Virus record (IMG/VR): IMGVR_UViG_3300034061_001879
Location: 1 to 37,554 of that record
From: a virus
Direction: 5' to 3' (one strand)
DNA length: 37,554 nucleotides
The number at the start of each line of letters is the position of its first letter. The stretch's first letter is position 1. The translations under genes were made by a program, and so were the position numbers. The notes under the pieces were generated by a model. It had not been told where the DNA came from, did no database searches, and worked only from the letters and a program-made list of their open reading frames with translations. Of this stretch, positions 1 to 8,141 are shown piece after piece.

Positions 1-149
1 TTATGAAGGTGCTTTAAAAGATGCAGTAAGTGAAATTCAAATCTTTGGTGTTTCTTTAGGCTCATTAAACACTACATTTAATACTTATAAGGCAGCCCTT
101 GCAGATGCTAAAGTGCAATTAGCAGGGTATATAACAGGACAAAAGGCAG
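1..149. repeat. Terminal overlap, left copy
   Basis: Bases 1-149 match 37406-37554 at 147 of 149 positions by eye. The differences are at 127 (G against A) and 130 (T against C). The tape-measure frame continues across the join without a shift, and both differences are silent third-codon positions (Gly and Tyr). This means a circular or circularly permuted genome of about 37,405 bp whose ends were assembled from slightly different molecules. Confidence 0.93.
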
Positions 150-2080
150 CAGATGGAGCGACTAAAGCAAGCATAATATCAACTGCTGGGTTATCAGCAG
201 CAATGAACGTGCTTAGATTAGCTTTAATTGCCACCGGTATTGGTGCGTTTGTGGTGTTATTAGGCTCATTAGTAGCTGCATTTGCTACAACTGAAAGGGG
301 TGCAGACTTATTAGAAGATGCAATAGCCAATGTTACAGGTGTATTCAAGGCATTATTTGGTGAAGCGCAAAAGTTAGGGGTGCAGTTAATTGATATATTT
401 TCAAATCCAAAGAAAGCAATTACCGATTTAATTACATTTTTACAAGGCAATTTAATAAATAGATTACAAGGGTTTAAAGTAGTGTTAGATGGCATATTGG
501 AAAGAGATACTAAAAAAATAACTGATGGCATAGCGCAAATAGGGACAGGAGTTGAAAACTTAACAGATAAGTTAGAAGATGGTGCAAAAAAAGGCTTACA
601 ATTTTTAAGCGATGCAGCCAAGAAACAACAGCAAATAGTAAACATACAAAGAGAAATTGAAGATTTAGAGGGTGCAATAAATAAACGTAGAGCAGAAACA
701 GCAACAAGAGAAACAGAGTTGTTAATCATTGCTAAGTCAGTTAATTCAACACAAAAGGAACGCAAAGCAGCAACAGATGAAATACTAAAAAATACAGCCG
801 ACTTACAAAAATTAGAAGAGGATATTGTAAAGAAAAAAATCGAAGAATTAAAACTTACTCAATCTCAAAACATAACAGACAGGAAAGGCAATAAAGAGTT
901 ATTAGATTTAGAAGCGGAATTAATAAAGGTACAGGCAGCAGGAAAAGACAAACAGCTATCATTAATTAAGTTGCTGAATAAAGAGCAGAAAGACCAAACG
1001 AAAGCAATAAAGGAAACTACACAGGCAACTATTGACTATCAAAAAATAGCTACTGAAAATCAACAAAAAGCTATTGAAGAATTTACAACAGGGCTTACTA
1101 AAGAATTAGAATTATTAGACCTTCAGCAAGAACAAAGGCGTAATTTCTTAGAGCAATCAGGTTTAACAGAAGCGGAAATTACTGCAAAGTTTAGAGAAGA
1201 GCGTATTGCATTAATAGATGAATTTGCACAAAAGGAAATAGATGCTAACATAAAAGTAGCTGAAGATAGCCTTAAAGTACAGCAAGAATATATTGAAGAA
1301 CAGAAACAATTATCTCTGCAATTAGCAGAAGCAGAAGAACAGATAACATTACAAAGAATAGACATAGTTGCACAAGCAGCTACACTATTAGGTAATATAG
1401 CAGGTGAACAATCTGTATTATCACAACTTGCATTAGTAGTGCAAAAGTCAGCAGCCATTGCAGACATTATTATGGAAACGCAAAAGGCAAATACAGCAGC
1501 AAGGGCAATGCCTTCAATTTACCCGCCATTTATTCCTAACCCATTAGGTGCGCCAATACCATCGCCAGCATTTTTAAAAGCATTAGCAATATCGCAAGGG
1601 CAAGTAGTAAGAAACAATATACAAGCAGGATTAGCAATTGCAACGATAGGTGCGCAAACAATAACACAAATGCTACCCAAAAAAGCAGAAGGCGGTGAAA
1701 TAGAAATAGGTGGCAAATCACATAGCCAAGGCGGTGTACAATTGGCTTTAGATGGTAAACCAGTAGCAGAAGTAGAGCAAGGCGAAGGTCTATTCGTGAT
1801 GAAGAAAAACGCCTACCAAGCTATTAAGCACTATTCCAATATCAATAAAGCATTTGGCGGTAAATCGTGGAATACTACAAGTTCATTTTTACAAGATGGT
1901 GGGGCTATCAATACCACATTACCAAGACAAACAGCACGTATAAGAGTGAATGAACAAATACAACAGAATAGAGAAATAGTAAGGGCATTAAGCGCAATGC
2001 CTGCACCGGAATTAAGTATAGTTGAATTAGACCGCAAAACAGCTAAGAGAAATAAATCAGTTAGGGTTAGTGAACTATAA
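2..2080 (+). CDS. Tail tape measure protein, C-terminal part (gene continues from 36978)
   Basis: This is the distal 692 codons of the tape measure gene; the beginning is at the other end of the window, and the joined protein is about 835 residues. Tape measure proteins set tail length and pass through the tail at DNA injection. Visible here are a hydrophobic membrane-like stretch near the start (ALIATGIGAFVVLLGSLVAA), a long charged coiled-coil section rich in Glu, Lys and Gln, and a second weakly hydrophobic, Ala/Ile-rich section. The GTG at 113 that opens an ORF in this frame is internal and not the real start. It is the last forward gene before a small reverse-strand pair. Confidence 0.9.
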   Translation, partial: YEGALKDAVSEIQIFGVSLGSLNTTFNTYKAALADAKVQLAGYITGQKAADGATKASIISTAGLSAAMNVLRLALIATGIGAFVVLLGSLVAAFATTERGADLLEDAIANVTGVFKALFGEAQKLGVQLIDIFSNPKKAITDLITFLQGNLINRLQGFKVVLDGILERDTKKITDGIAQIGTGVENLTDKLEDGAKKGLQFLSDAAKKQQQIVNIQREIEDLEGAINKRRAETATRETELLIIAKSVNSTQKERKAATDEILKNTADLQKLEEDIVKKKIEELKLTQSQNITDRKGNKELLDLEAELIKVQAAGKDKQLSLIKLLNKEQKDQTKAIKETTQATIDYQKIATENQQKAIEEFTTGLTKELELLDLQQEQRRNFLEQSGLTEAEITAKFREERIALIDEFAQKEIDANIKVAEDSLKVQQEYIEEQKQLSLQLAEAEEQITLQRIDIVAQAATLLGNIAGEQSVLSQLALVVQKSAAIADIIMETQKANTAARAMPSIYPPFIPNPLGAPIPSPAFLKALAISQGQVVRNNIQAGLAIATIGAQTITQMLPKKAEGGEIEIGGKSHSQGGVQLALDGKPVAEVEQGEGLFVMKKNAYQAIKHYSNINKAFGGKSWNTTSSFLQDGGAINTTLPRQTARIRVNEQIQQNREIVRALSAMPAPELSIVELDRKTAKRNKSVRVSEL

Positions 2081-2371
2081 CTATTGTACGTTACCGTGAT
2101 AATAAGTAGTGTCGCAACAAGGCACATAGACTTGGTGTAACTTATCCTTATACCCATGCGATATAAAGGCAATACTATAAGTAGTATCACATTTAGCAAA
2201 CTTTACAACCTCCATTCCAGAGGGCGGTATAGTAGCTAATACTTCGTTACCTAATTTTACCCACATTACTCTAAATGTAGTGTTTTCAAAATCCATGTAA
2301 TGCCCATTACAATCTCTTTTTGAGCAGCTAAATAATAATAGTGCTACTGCTAATGTTGTTAGTAATTTCAT
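2081..2371 (-). CDS. Small lipoprotein
   Basis: The 96-residue protein starts with a lipoprotein signal peptide (MKLLTTLAVALLLFSC, lipobox LFSC, Cys16), so it should be anchored in a membrane facing the periplasm. The mature part has five further cysteines and no family I recognise. Its ATG overlaps the stop of the upstream reverse-strand gene (ATGA), so the two are translationally coupled. The pair points against the surrounding structural genes, as accessory genes often do. Surface lipoproteins in phages can act in superinfection exclusion; that role is inference only. Confidence 0.75.
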   Translation of the reverse strand: MKLLTTLAVALLLFSCSKRDCNGHYMDFENTTFRVMWVKLGNEVLATIPPSGMEVVKFAKCDTTYSIAFISHGYKDKLHQVYVPCCDTTYYHGNVQ

Positions 2372-2541
2372 TTTTTTTCTAAGTTTTTATTGTAGGTTAA
2401 TTCTCTCAATCCTTTTACTACAAAGTATTTAAGTGCTTCACTTTCCCTCATTCCTTCATCGTGCATAAAAAAACGAAACTTACTTAATAAATCCCCTTTT
2501 AATGTAGTTTTTACTTGTTTCTTATAGGGCAGTTTATCCAT
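2368..2541 (-). CDS. Small ribbon-helix-helix-like protein
   Basis: This 57-residue ORF runs from ATG at 2541 to a TGA that overlaps the lipoprotein start. The basic N-terminus is followed by a pattern like an Arc/CopG DNA-binding fold: a strand-like KKQVKTTLKGDLLSKF, then a helix containing ESEALKYFVVKGLRE. Together with the lipoprotein it forms a two-gene reverse-strand unit, and it may regulate that unit. The start is the only in-frame ATG that gives the complete fold. The assignment rests on pattern, not on a search. Confidence 0.6.
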   Translation of the reverse strand: MDKLPYKKQVKTTLKGDLLSKFRFFMHDEGMRESEALKYFVVKGLRELTYNKNLEKK

Positions 2542-2598
2542 TGGGCTAATTTGGGCTTAAATATAATGAATTGGTAGTAAAATACAAATTTTTACACT

Positions 2599-3717
2599 AT
2601 GAAGTTAAAAGTAAACATAGATGGATATATTGACAAGTACGGAGGGTTCTCACTTGCTCAACTAAAATCTATTGTTGAAAGCAATACAGATGCAACCGAG
2701 TTAGAGTTGTTTATCAATTCAGAGGGCGGTGATGTAGTAGAGGGATTTGCTATTCATGATTATTTGACTGCATTGGATATTCCGATAGGATGTACCATTG
2801 AGGGGTTATGTGCATCTATTGCCACAGTAATAGCATTGGCAGCCAAAAAAGATAAGCGCAAAATGTACTCTAATGCTAAAATAATGGTTCATAATCCTTA
2901 TTGGACACCTTCAGCACCGATAGGAATGGAAGCAGACGAATTGAGTTCATTAGCAGTACAGTTAAAAGATGTAGAAGCGCAACTATCTAACTTTTATGTA
3001 AACAAGTTAGAACTACCTGAGAACGAAGTAAACGACATGATGAAAGCCGAAACATGGTTGACTTCATCTAAGGCTTTGGAGATGGGTTTTGTTTCAGCAA
3101 TTATAAACGAAAAAGCAGTAACAAACAGAAAACAATTAACAATTAAAGCACAAATAAAAATAGAAAACATGACAAAAGAATTTACCGATGAACAAAAAAG
3201 TTGGATTGAAAAGAAATTCAACAACTTAAAATCAATGTTCAAAATCACCATTAAGAACCAAGTAGTAAAACTTGAAGATGGTAACGAAGTTTTTGTTGAA
3301 ACAGAAGATGGCGACTTCATGGGTAAAAGAGTTTTCCTTATGGTAGATGGCAACATGACCGACACGCCAGCACCCGATGGCGAACACGTAACAAAAGATG
3401 GAAGAACCATCGTAGTAGCAGGCGGTATCGTTACTGAAGTTAAAGAAGCAGAAGATGTTGAAGCATTGAAAAAAGAATTAGCAGAAGCTAAAGCTAATGC
3501 AGAAGCATTAAACGCTAAAGTTACCGAATTAGAAACAGCAAAAGCAGAAGTTGAAACCAACTTCGAAAATGCAAACCGTGAGTTTTTGAATTTCAAAAAT
3601 CAAATCCTTACAGGCAAAATTGAAAATGAGCAAGACTTTCCTAAAGGCGGTGAGCCAGAAAAAGTTTCTGCTAAAGCTAAAGCAATAGAAATTATTAATC
3701 AAAATAAAAAAAAATAA
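2599..3717 (+). CDS. ClpP-like prohead protease with scaffold-like C-terminus
   Basis: The first 165 or so of 372 residues form a ClpP/S14-type serine protease: the sheet region ELELFINSEGGDVVEGFAIH, the serine motif GLCASIA (Ser73) and the histidine in MVHNP (His98), followed by the usual ALEMGFV segment. The C-terminal half is highly charged, with a coiled coil at about 285-335 rich in Ala, Glu and Lys, and it resembles an internal scaffold. Protease fused to scaffold directly before the capsid gene is a common phage arrangement. It should shape and then cleave the procapsid. Confidence 0.88.
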   Translation: MKLKVNIDGYIDKYGGFSLAQLKSIVESNTDATELELFINSEGGDVVEGFAIHDYLTALDIPIGCTIEGLCASIATVIALAAKKDKRKMYSNAKIMVHNPYWTPSAPIGMEADELSSLAVQLKDVEAQLSNFYVNKLELPENEVNDMMKAETWLTSSKALEMGFVSAIINEKAVTNRKQLTIKAQIKIENMTKEFTDEQKSWIEKKFNNLKSMFKITIKNQVVKLEDGNEVFVETEDGDFMGKRVFLMVDGNMTDTPAPDGEHVTKDGRTIVVAGGIVTEVKEAEDVEALKKELAEAKANAEALNAKVTELETAKAEVETNFENANREFLNFKNQILTGKIENEQDFPKGGEPEKVSAKAKAIEIINQNKKK

Positions 3718-3720
3718 GAC

Positions 3721-4725
3721 ATGGCAAACGTAATTAACACCGTTCCGGTACAAGAAACAGAAGGCTACAACCTTTATGTAAAACCACTTTTAGACGACCC
3801 ACAAATTCAATCTTTACCGTTTGATATGTTAGTAGGCCCGTTCAAAAACCACGAACTTTACTTTACTCAAAACTTGGATAAGATTTCAAGTAAGAAAGTA
3901 GCGTGTGGTTGGAACTTCAACGGTTCAACCGATGTAACGAAAAAAACATTAGTACCTGTTGAAATTGAAGCAGCAGTAGAGCAATGCTACACACCATTAA
4001 TTAACACTATCTATGCAGGTGGGTTGCCTGATGGTTGGAGACGTGGTGAGTTAAGTGCAGAAGTATTAGCGTTTATGGCTACACGACAACAGTATGCATT
4101 TAACAGAGATTTACTGTCATTCTTGTTCTTAGGTGATACTATTAGCGCAGTACCTTATTACACTCCGTTTGATGGTATTTATAAGAAGTTGAAAGCAGGT
4201 GCAAACGCTTCAGATGGTACTGTTTTCGCAGGTGCTATTACAGCTTCTGATTTGAATGCGACTAACTTCTTTGCTACTATGAAAGGCATTTATGACGCTC
4301 AAAATAGACAGTTAAAAGGTGTGGCTAAGAATGCTAAAACATGGATTTGGACTGAAGCGGTTTATGATGCTTACTTGAATTACTTGTATGTGTCAACTCA
4401 AACCAATGCAGGTATCATCCAAAGAGAAAGCATCGTTAATGGCTTAGAAGCTAACTTCTTCTTAAACATTCCAATCTTAGTTGTACCTATCGTTGACGAA
4501 AGATTAGAAGAAGATTTCTTAACAGGTTCACCTGCTGCACCTACTAATCCATATCGTGTTATTTTGACTGACCCAAGCAACCACAAATTATTGATGGATG
4601 CAAACGGTTTAGCACAACAAGAAGCATGGTACGAGAAAAAAGACGATACCTACTACTTAATAGGTAGCGCACTTATCGCTTATGAGTATGGCTTTGGTGA
4701 TTTGAACGTAATCGCTGGATTTTAA
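3721..4725 (+). CDS. Major capsid protein
   Basis: The 334-residue protein starts three bases after the protease stop. Its position straight after the protease/scaffold gene, its size and its composition (few cysteines, many beta-prone stretches, a C-terminal segment about an early-encoded fold ending in AYEYGFGDLNVIAGF) fit an HK97-fold capsid protein. I recognise the context more firmly than any single motif. It is followed by a short intergenic hairpin and the probable tail tube gene. Confidence 0.8.
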   Translation: MANVINTVPVQETEGYNLYVKPLLDDPQIQSLPFDMLVGPFKNHELYFTQNLDKISSKKVACGWNFNGSTDVTKKTLVPVEIEAAVEQCYTPLINTIYAGGLPDGWRRGELSAEVLAFMATRQQYAFNRDLLSFLFLGDTISAVPYYTPFDGIYKKLKAGANASDGTVFAGAITASDLNATNFFATMKGIYDAQNRQLKGVAKNAKTWIWTEAVYDAYLNYLYVSTQTNAGIIQRESIVNGLEANFFLNIPILVVPIVDERLEEDFLTGSPAAPTNPYRVILTDPSNHKLLMDANGLAQQEAWYEKKDDTYYLIGSALIAYEYGFGDLNVIAGF

Positions 4726-4736
4726 TTAACTAACAA

Positions 4737-4756
4737 GGGCGGTGAAATACCCGCCC
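4737..4756 (+). terminator. GC hairpin between capsid and tail-tube genes
   Basis: GGGCGG (4737-4742) pairs with CCGCCC (4751-4756) over an 8-base loop, followed by an AT-rich stretch without a clean T run. It sits 15 bases before the probable start of the next gene. It could weaken read-through, protect the capsid mRNA from decay, or affect translation of the next gene. A GTG inside the hairpin can open the next frame but is an unlikely start. Confidence 0.5.
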
Positions 4757-4771
4757 ATAAATTTTATAACA

Positions 4772-5332
4772 ATGTCAGCATGTGTTGAAATTATACAGGG
4801 TATAGACCCGAATTGCGCTGCACTAAATAAACAGGGCGGTATTAACAAGCGAGTATGGATTGGGCAACTTTCACAGTTGACAGGCTATACTTTAGATGTA
4901 GATGGATATGTGAACACTATTACTTTAGGTGTAGTAAGTTCTATTCAACAAACATTAAAGAAATTTATCGGTAAGAAGTTTAAGCACGCTGCTACCTTTG
5001 AAGGAGAGATAGGCGAAAACGTGAACACGGTTAATCAATCGGTTGCATTGGCTCTTTACTATTCAACTCCTGCTGAAAGACAGGCAATTGAAAGCCTATT
5101 TAATGCAGATGATGTCTTTATGGCGGTAGAAGGTAACTACGGTGGTATTGAGATTTATGGCATTGAGTTAGGTTTAAATGCTTCTGCTTTAACAGGTGGT
5201 TTACAAACATTACTTAACGATAACACAGCCACTATCTTAACTTTGTCAGGTGCACAGTTAGGATTACCAAAGCAATTCAAGACAGGTACATTAGCGCAGG
5301 ATATAGCCTACTTAGATGCTATTAGTGCATAA
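4772..5332 (+). CDS. Probable major tail (tail tube) protein
   Basis: The 186-residue protein starts at ATG 4772; a GTG 30 bases upstream lies inside the hairpin and would add ten unlikely residues. It is a soluble, beta-rich protein, with features such as YGGIEIYGIELGLNASAL near the C-terminus that are typical of tube subunits, in which one sheet ends in an accessory loop. It is alone after the capsid gene and is followed by a strong terminator, as expected for an abundant structural protein. It could instead be another virion protein. Confidence 0.55.
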   Translation: MSACVEIIQGIDPNCAALNKQGGINKRVWIGQLSQLTGYTLDVDGYVNTITLGVVSSIQQTLKKFIGKKFKHAATFEGEIGENVNTVNQSVALALYYSTPAERQAIESLFNADDVFMAVEGNYGGIEIYGIELGLNASALTGGLQTLLNDNTATILTLSGAQLGLPKQFKTGTLAQDIAYLDAISA

Positions 5333-5354
5333 TTAAGAAAATTGTTTAAATTTG

Positions 5355-5384
5355 AAGCGCAATCATAAAAGGTTGCGCTTTTTT
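5355..5384 (+). terminator. Rho-independent terminator
   Basis: AAGCGCAA (5355-5362) pairs with TTGCGCTT (5373-5380) and is followed by a T run. It closes the capsid/tail-tube transcription unit and separates it from the glycosyltransferase island. Confidence 0.85.
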
Positions 5385-5388
5385 ATTT

Positions 5389-5595
5389 ATGACTAACCAA
5401 GAAAAAGCAATAAAGGCAAAAGAAATCATTGGAGATAAAAAAATGATGGAGTGCAAGTTCACCGAGCTAAACACTGCCTATTATACTATCTATGGCGAAT
5501 ACTTAAAAAGAAGTTGTTTAAACACAATTAGACACGCTTATAATTCAATTCAAACATTTATAAAAGCACATGAAAATAGCAGTAATAACAGCTAA
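5389..5595 (+). CDS. Hypothetical protein, 68 residues
   Basis: The gene starts 4 bases after the terminator T run and overlaps the next gene by 26 bases. It is soluble and charged, with no signal peptide or membrane segment. The pattern CKFTELNTAYYTIYGEYLKR followed by a second basic helix suggests a small helical protein. I do not recognise the family. The overlap with the glycosyltransferase gene suggests co-translation with the sugar-modification island. Confidence 0.55.
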   Translation: MTNQEKAIKAKEIIGDKKMMECKFTELNTAYYTIYGEYLKRSCLNTIRHAYNSIQTFIKAHENSSNNS

Positions 5596-6202
5596 CGTTG
5601 GCGGGTTTGATATACCTAAATTAATTCCTAATCAGACTTTAGAATATGATTTAATAAGAATAGATGATGTGAATATTGTAGGGGATAATAGGCATAAGGC
5701 AAAACTACCAAAGATGCAATCGCATTTATTTTCTGATGCAGATATACACATTTGGATTGACAGCAGCGTACAAGTAAAAAGCGAAAAATTTGTAAAATAC
5801 ATGGTTGAGCAATTAGCTAACAATGATATTGCAATAGGTAAGCATAACTTAAGAGATTGTGCATATTCTGAAATGTACTATATTATTCGTGAAATAGAAA
5901 ACGGCAACAAGTATTTAGAAAGCAGATACAATAAAAATGACTTGTTAGCAGTTAATGCTTTTTTGCGTTCTAATAATTTCCCCGAAAGAATGGGGCTGTG
6001 GGCATGCGGAATATTTGCTAGATACAATAATGATAAAGTAAATGCTATATTTGATAAATGGTGGGAAAGCGAATGTAAATATCTAACTATTGACCAGCCG
6101 ATGTTTTCTTATTTTGCACAACAGATTAAAGTAAATACTATAACTTGGAACACCTTAATTGATAACGAATATTTTAATTTAATTCCACACAATGAAATAT
6201 GA
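5570..6202 (+). CDS. DUF616-like putative glycosyltransferase
   Basis: The 210-residue protein opens with a Rossmann-like strand (MKIAVITANVGGFD), then has a basic segment and the DxD-like WIDSSVQV at about 63-70, and ends with an Asp-Gln-Pro segment near 183. This is the layout of the DUF616/TOD1-like hypothetical glycosyltransferases found in capsule and phage clusters. It overlaps the next gene by 11 bases. With the three genes downstream it forms an island that could decorate phage particles or alter the host surface. The donor and acceptor sugars cannot be told. Confidence 0.65.
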   Translation: MKIAVITANVGGFDIPKLIPNQTLEYDLIRIDDVNIVGDNRHKAKLPKMQSHLFSDADIHIWIDSSVQVKSEKFVKYMVEQLANNDIAIGKHNLRDCAYSEMYYIIREIENGNKYLESRYNKNDLLAVNAFLRSNNFPERMGLWACGIFARYNNDKVNAIFDKWWESECKYLTIDQPMFSYFAQQIKVNTITWNTLIDNEYFNLIPHNEI

Positions 6203-6761
6203 ACATTTAAAGCAGACACCAAGCGATATTAACGAACACTTGGAAATTATCAAACACTATTCAGCAGAATGCGAAATAGTTGCAGAATTTGGCACACGTG
6301 AAGTAGTAAGCACTTGGGCAATTCTTGAAGGGCTAAAACCTAAAACCACTTACATAGGAGTTGATGTTTATAAATCTACGAATTTGGAAATGGCTAAGAA
6401 CTACGCAAAGAAAAAAGCTATTAACTTTTATTTTAAGCACAGTTCAACTTTAGAAGAAGATTTTAATTTAGGCGATGTAGATTTTCTTTTTATTGATACC
6501 TTACACACCTATAATCAGTTGTCAATGGAACTGAGTAAGCACGGTAACGTAGCTAAAAAGTATTTAGGATTTCACGATGTTGTAAGTTTTGCTTATACCG
6601 ATGAACAGATATACGGACATGCAGATAACAAAGTGAAAGTACATAGCGAAAATAGCGGACTGTTGCCTGCAATATTTCAGTTTTTGAAAGTAAATCCGCA
6701 ATGGAAAATAGATTATTTTGCCCAAAACAACAACGGACTATTAATTCTAAAACGTGATTAG
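6192..6761 (+). CDS. Class I SAM-dependent methyltransferase
   Basis: The 189-residue protein has a methyltransferase motif I (EIVAEFGTREVVSTWA), an acidic end to the next strand (YIGVDVY) and a motif IV-like strand (VDFLFIDTLHTYNQL), followed by GFHDVVSF. This is the Methyltransf_24 pattern seen in sugar-modifying enzymes. It lies between two glycosyltransferase genes and overlaps both, so methylation of a sugar is the likely job. The protein is complete for this short family. Confidence 0.7.
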   Translation: MKYEHLKQTPSDINEHLEIIKHYSAECEIVAEFGTREVVSTWAILEGLKPKTTYIGVDVYKSTNLEMAKNYAKKKAINFYFKHSSTLEEDFNLGDVDFLFIDTLHTYNQLSMELSKHGNVAKKYLGFHDVVSFAYTDEQIYGHADNKVKVHSENSGLLPAIFQFLKVNPQWKIDYFAQNNNGLLILKRD

Positions 6762-7677
6762 TATTTGCATACCAGCATACGAACAAGGCGAAGGACACGG
6801 CACACTTGAAAAGCTATTGCAATCAATTAAGATGCAGTCTTTTAAAGAATATGAGGTATGTGTAAGCGATAATAGCGGAACGTTCTATGACCTTTGTAAT
6901 AAGTATGGTGCAAGATGGCAACATAATAATAAGACCTTTGGTGTAAGTGCCAATACTAATGCAGCTATTGACATGGCTAAATATGATTGTGTTAAAATAA
7001 TGTACCAAGATGATTGGTTTATTACTGATTGTCTACACGAATTTTTAACAGATACATGGAAAGTTTCTGCTTCTACACATTATTTTGAAAGTGGCAAAAG
7101 AATAAATCAATATCCTGATTTTATTCGTACCATTACAACCGAAACTAACTGTATAGGTATGCCATCTGTAATATCGTTTAATAAGTGTAAAGTACGGTTT
7201 AATGAGCAATTAAAAATGGTATTGGATTTAGATTTTTACTTTCAACTATTTAATATTTACGGTCAGCCTAAAATAATTAAAGGACATAATATAGCACAAA
7301 GGATTTGGAATAAACAACAGTCTTACCTTTTGCGTGGAATTAAAGAAAAAATACCTACTTTAGTAAAAAAATATTACATGAAACTTACACTTAACCCAAA
7401 GTATATTGGTGGTCTTGCAGTAGTAGGGCAGCACAATATCAAATTAACCAACAATATTACTAAGGCTGAATTAGAAATATTGTATGATAAGCAGCCACAT
7501 TTAGTAATAGCAGAAGTTACGATTGAAAAAAAAAGCCAAGACCATTTAAAACAGTTGAACAGGCATATTACATCAACCTTGACCGAGCAATTGAAAGAAG
7601 AAACGCCTTTGAAAGAAGCATTGCCAAAACAGGAATTAAAGCAGAAAGGAAAGAAGCAAAAGACGGTCAAAAACTAA
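6754..7677 (+). CDS. GT2-family glycosyltransferase
   Basis: The reading starts at GTG 6754 (ISICIPAYEQGEG), a classic GT2 N-terminus; a GT-A fold with acidic YQDDWF near residue 90 serves as the metal and nucleotide-sugar site. The family-like part ends at about residue 255. The last 48 residues are Lys/Glu-rich and lie over the coding sequence of a GT25 domain in the -1 frame. A run of nine A at 7525-7534 marks the crossing. The natural product is therefore probably shorter, or a GT2-GT25 fusion made by frameshift. Confidence 0.75.
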   Translation: MISICIPAYEQGEGHGTLEKLLQSIKMQSFKEYEVCVSDNSGTFYDLCNKYGARWQHNNKTFGVSANTNAAIDMAKYDCVKIMYQDDWFITDCLHEFLTDTWKVSASTHYFESGKRINQYPDFIRTITTETNCIGMPSVISFNKCKVRFNEQLKMVLDLDFYFQLFNIYGQPKIIKGHNIAQRIWNKQQSYLLRGIKEKIPTLVKKYYMKLTLNPKYIGGLAVVGQHNIKLTNNITKAELEILYDKQPHLVIAEVTIEKKSQDHLKQLNRHITSTLTEQLKEETPLKEALPKQELKQKGKKQKTVKN

Positions 7678-8141
7678 GAGATAGCCAATGGATTAATCGG
7701 TTTGAGATTGGCTGTTTACTTTCTCACTTAGAAATAATCAAAGAAGCCAAAGAAAAGAATTTACCACACGTTTTAGTATTCGAGGATGATGTACAGTTTC
7801 CTTTAGACTTTCACGATAAGTTAAATAAATGTATTTCAGAACTTCCAAAAGATTGGGATTTGTTTTATTTAGGCGGTACAAACAAAGCGCACCCATCGCC
7901 ATATTCAGAAAACGTTAACCAATGTTACGGAGCATGGGGAACTTTTGCCTATATCATTCGTGAAAGCGTTTACGATTTATTTATAGAAGAACTTAGCCGA
8001 CAAACATTAACAGCCGATGGACATTTCATAAAAATAAGTGGGCTAATTAACTGTTATATTGCTAAGAAAAAAATAGTTTCGCATAGTGTAGGATATTCTT
8101 ACATAACGAACACGCATAGAAACATTACATGGCTTCAATAA
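7527..8141 (+). CDS. GT25-type glycosyltransferase domain, no start codon of its own
   Basis: In the -1 frame relative to the GT2 gene, an open frame begins after TGA 7524-7526 and runs to 8141 (204 residues). It contains AYYINLDRAIERR, the conserved GCLLSHLEI, and the acidic site VLVFEDDVQF, which together match glycosyltransferase family 25 (LPS biosynthesis type). There is no ATG, GTG or TTG before the core motifs; the first, a TTG at 7860, would cut off the catalytic part. Expression therefore needs a frameshift at the A run, an unusual start, or a corrected sequence. Confidence 0.72.
   Translation, partial: KKKPRPFKTVEQAYYINLDRAIERRNAFERSIAKTGIKAERKEAKDGQKLRDSQWINRFEIGCLLSHLEIIKEAKEKNLPHVLVFEDDVQFPLDFHDKLNKCISELPKDWDLFYLGGTNKAHPSPYSENVNQCYGAWGTFAYIIRESVYDLFIEELSRQTLTADGHFIKISGLINCYIAKKKIVSHSVGYSYITNTHRNITWLQ

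Noticed and set aside
85-765. Reverse 226-residue ORF opposite the tape measure gene, and similar long reverse ORFs opposite structural genes
   Set aside because: These Ser/Asn/Ala/Cys-rich frames are the usual mirror of AT-rich coding sequence; no motif or start context supports them.
4742-4771. GTG 4742 as start of the tail-tube gene
   Set aside because: It lies in the hairpin between genes and adds ten unlikely residues; ATG 4772 is better.
7860-8141. Separate 93-residue gene starting at TTG 7860
   Set aside because: The same frame continues upstream to 7527 with strong GT25 motifs, so the TTG lies inside the domain.
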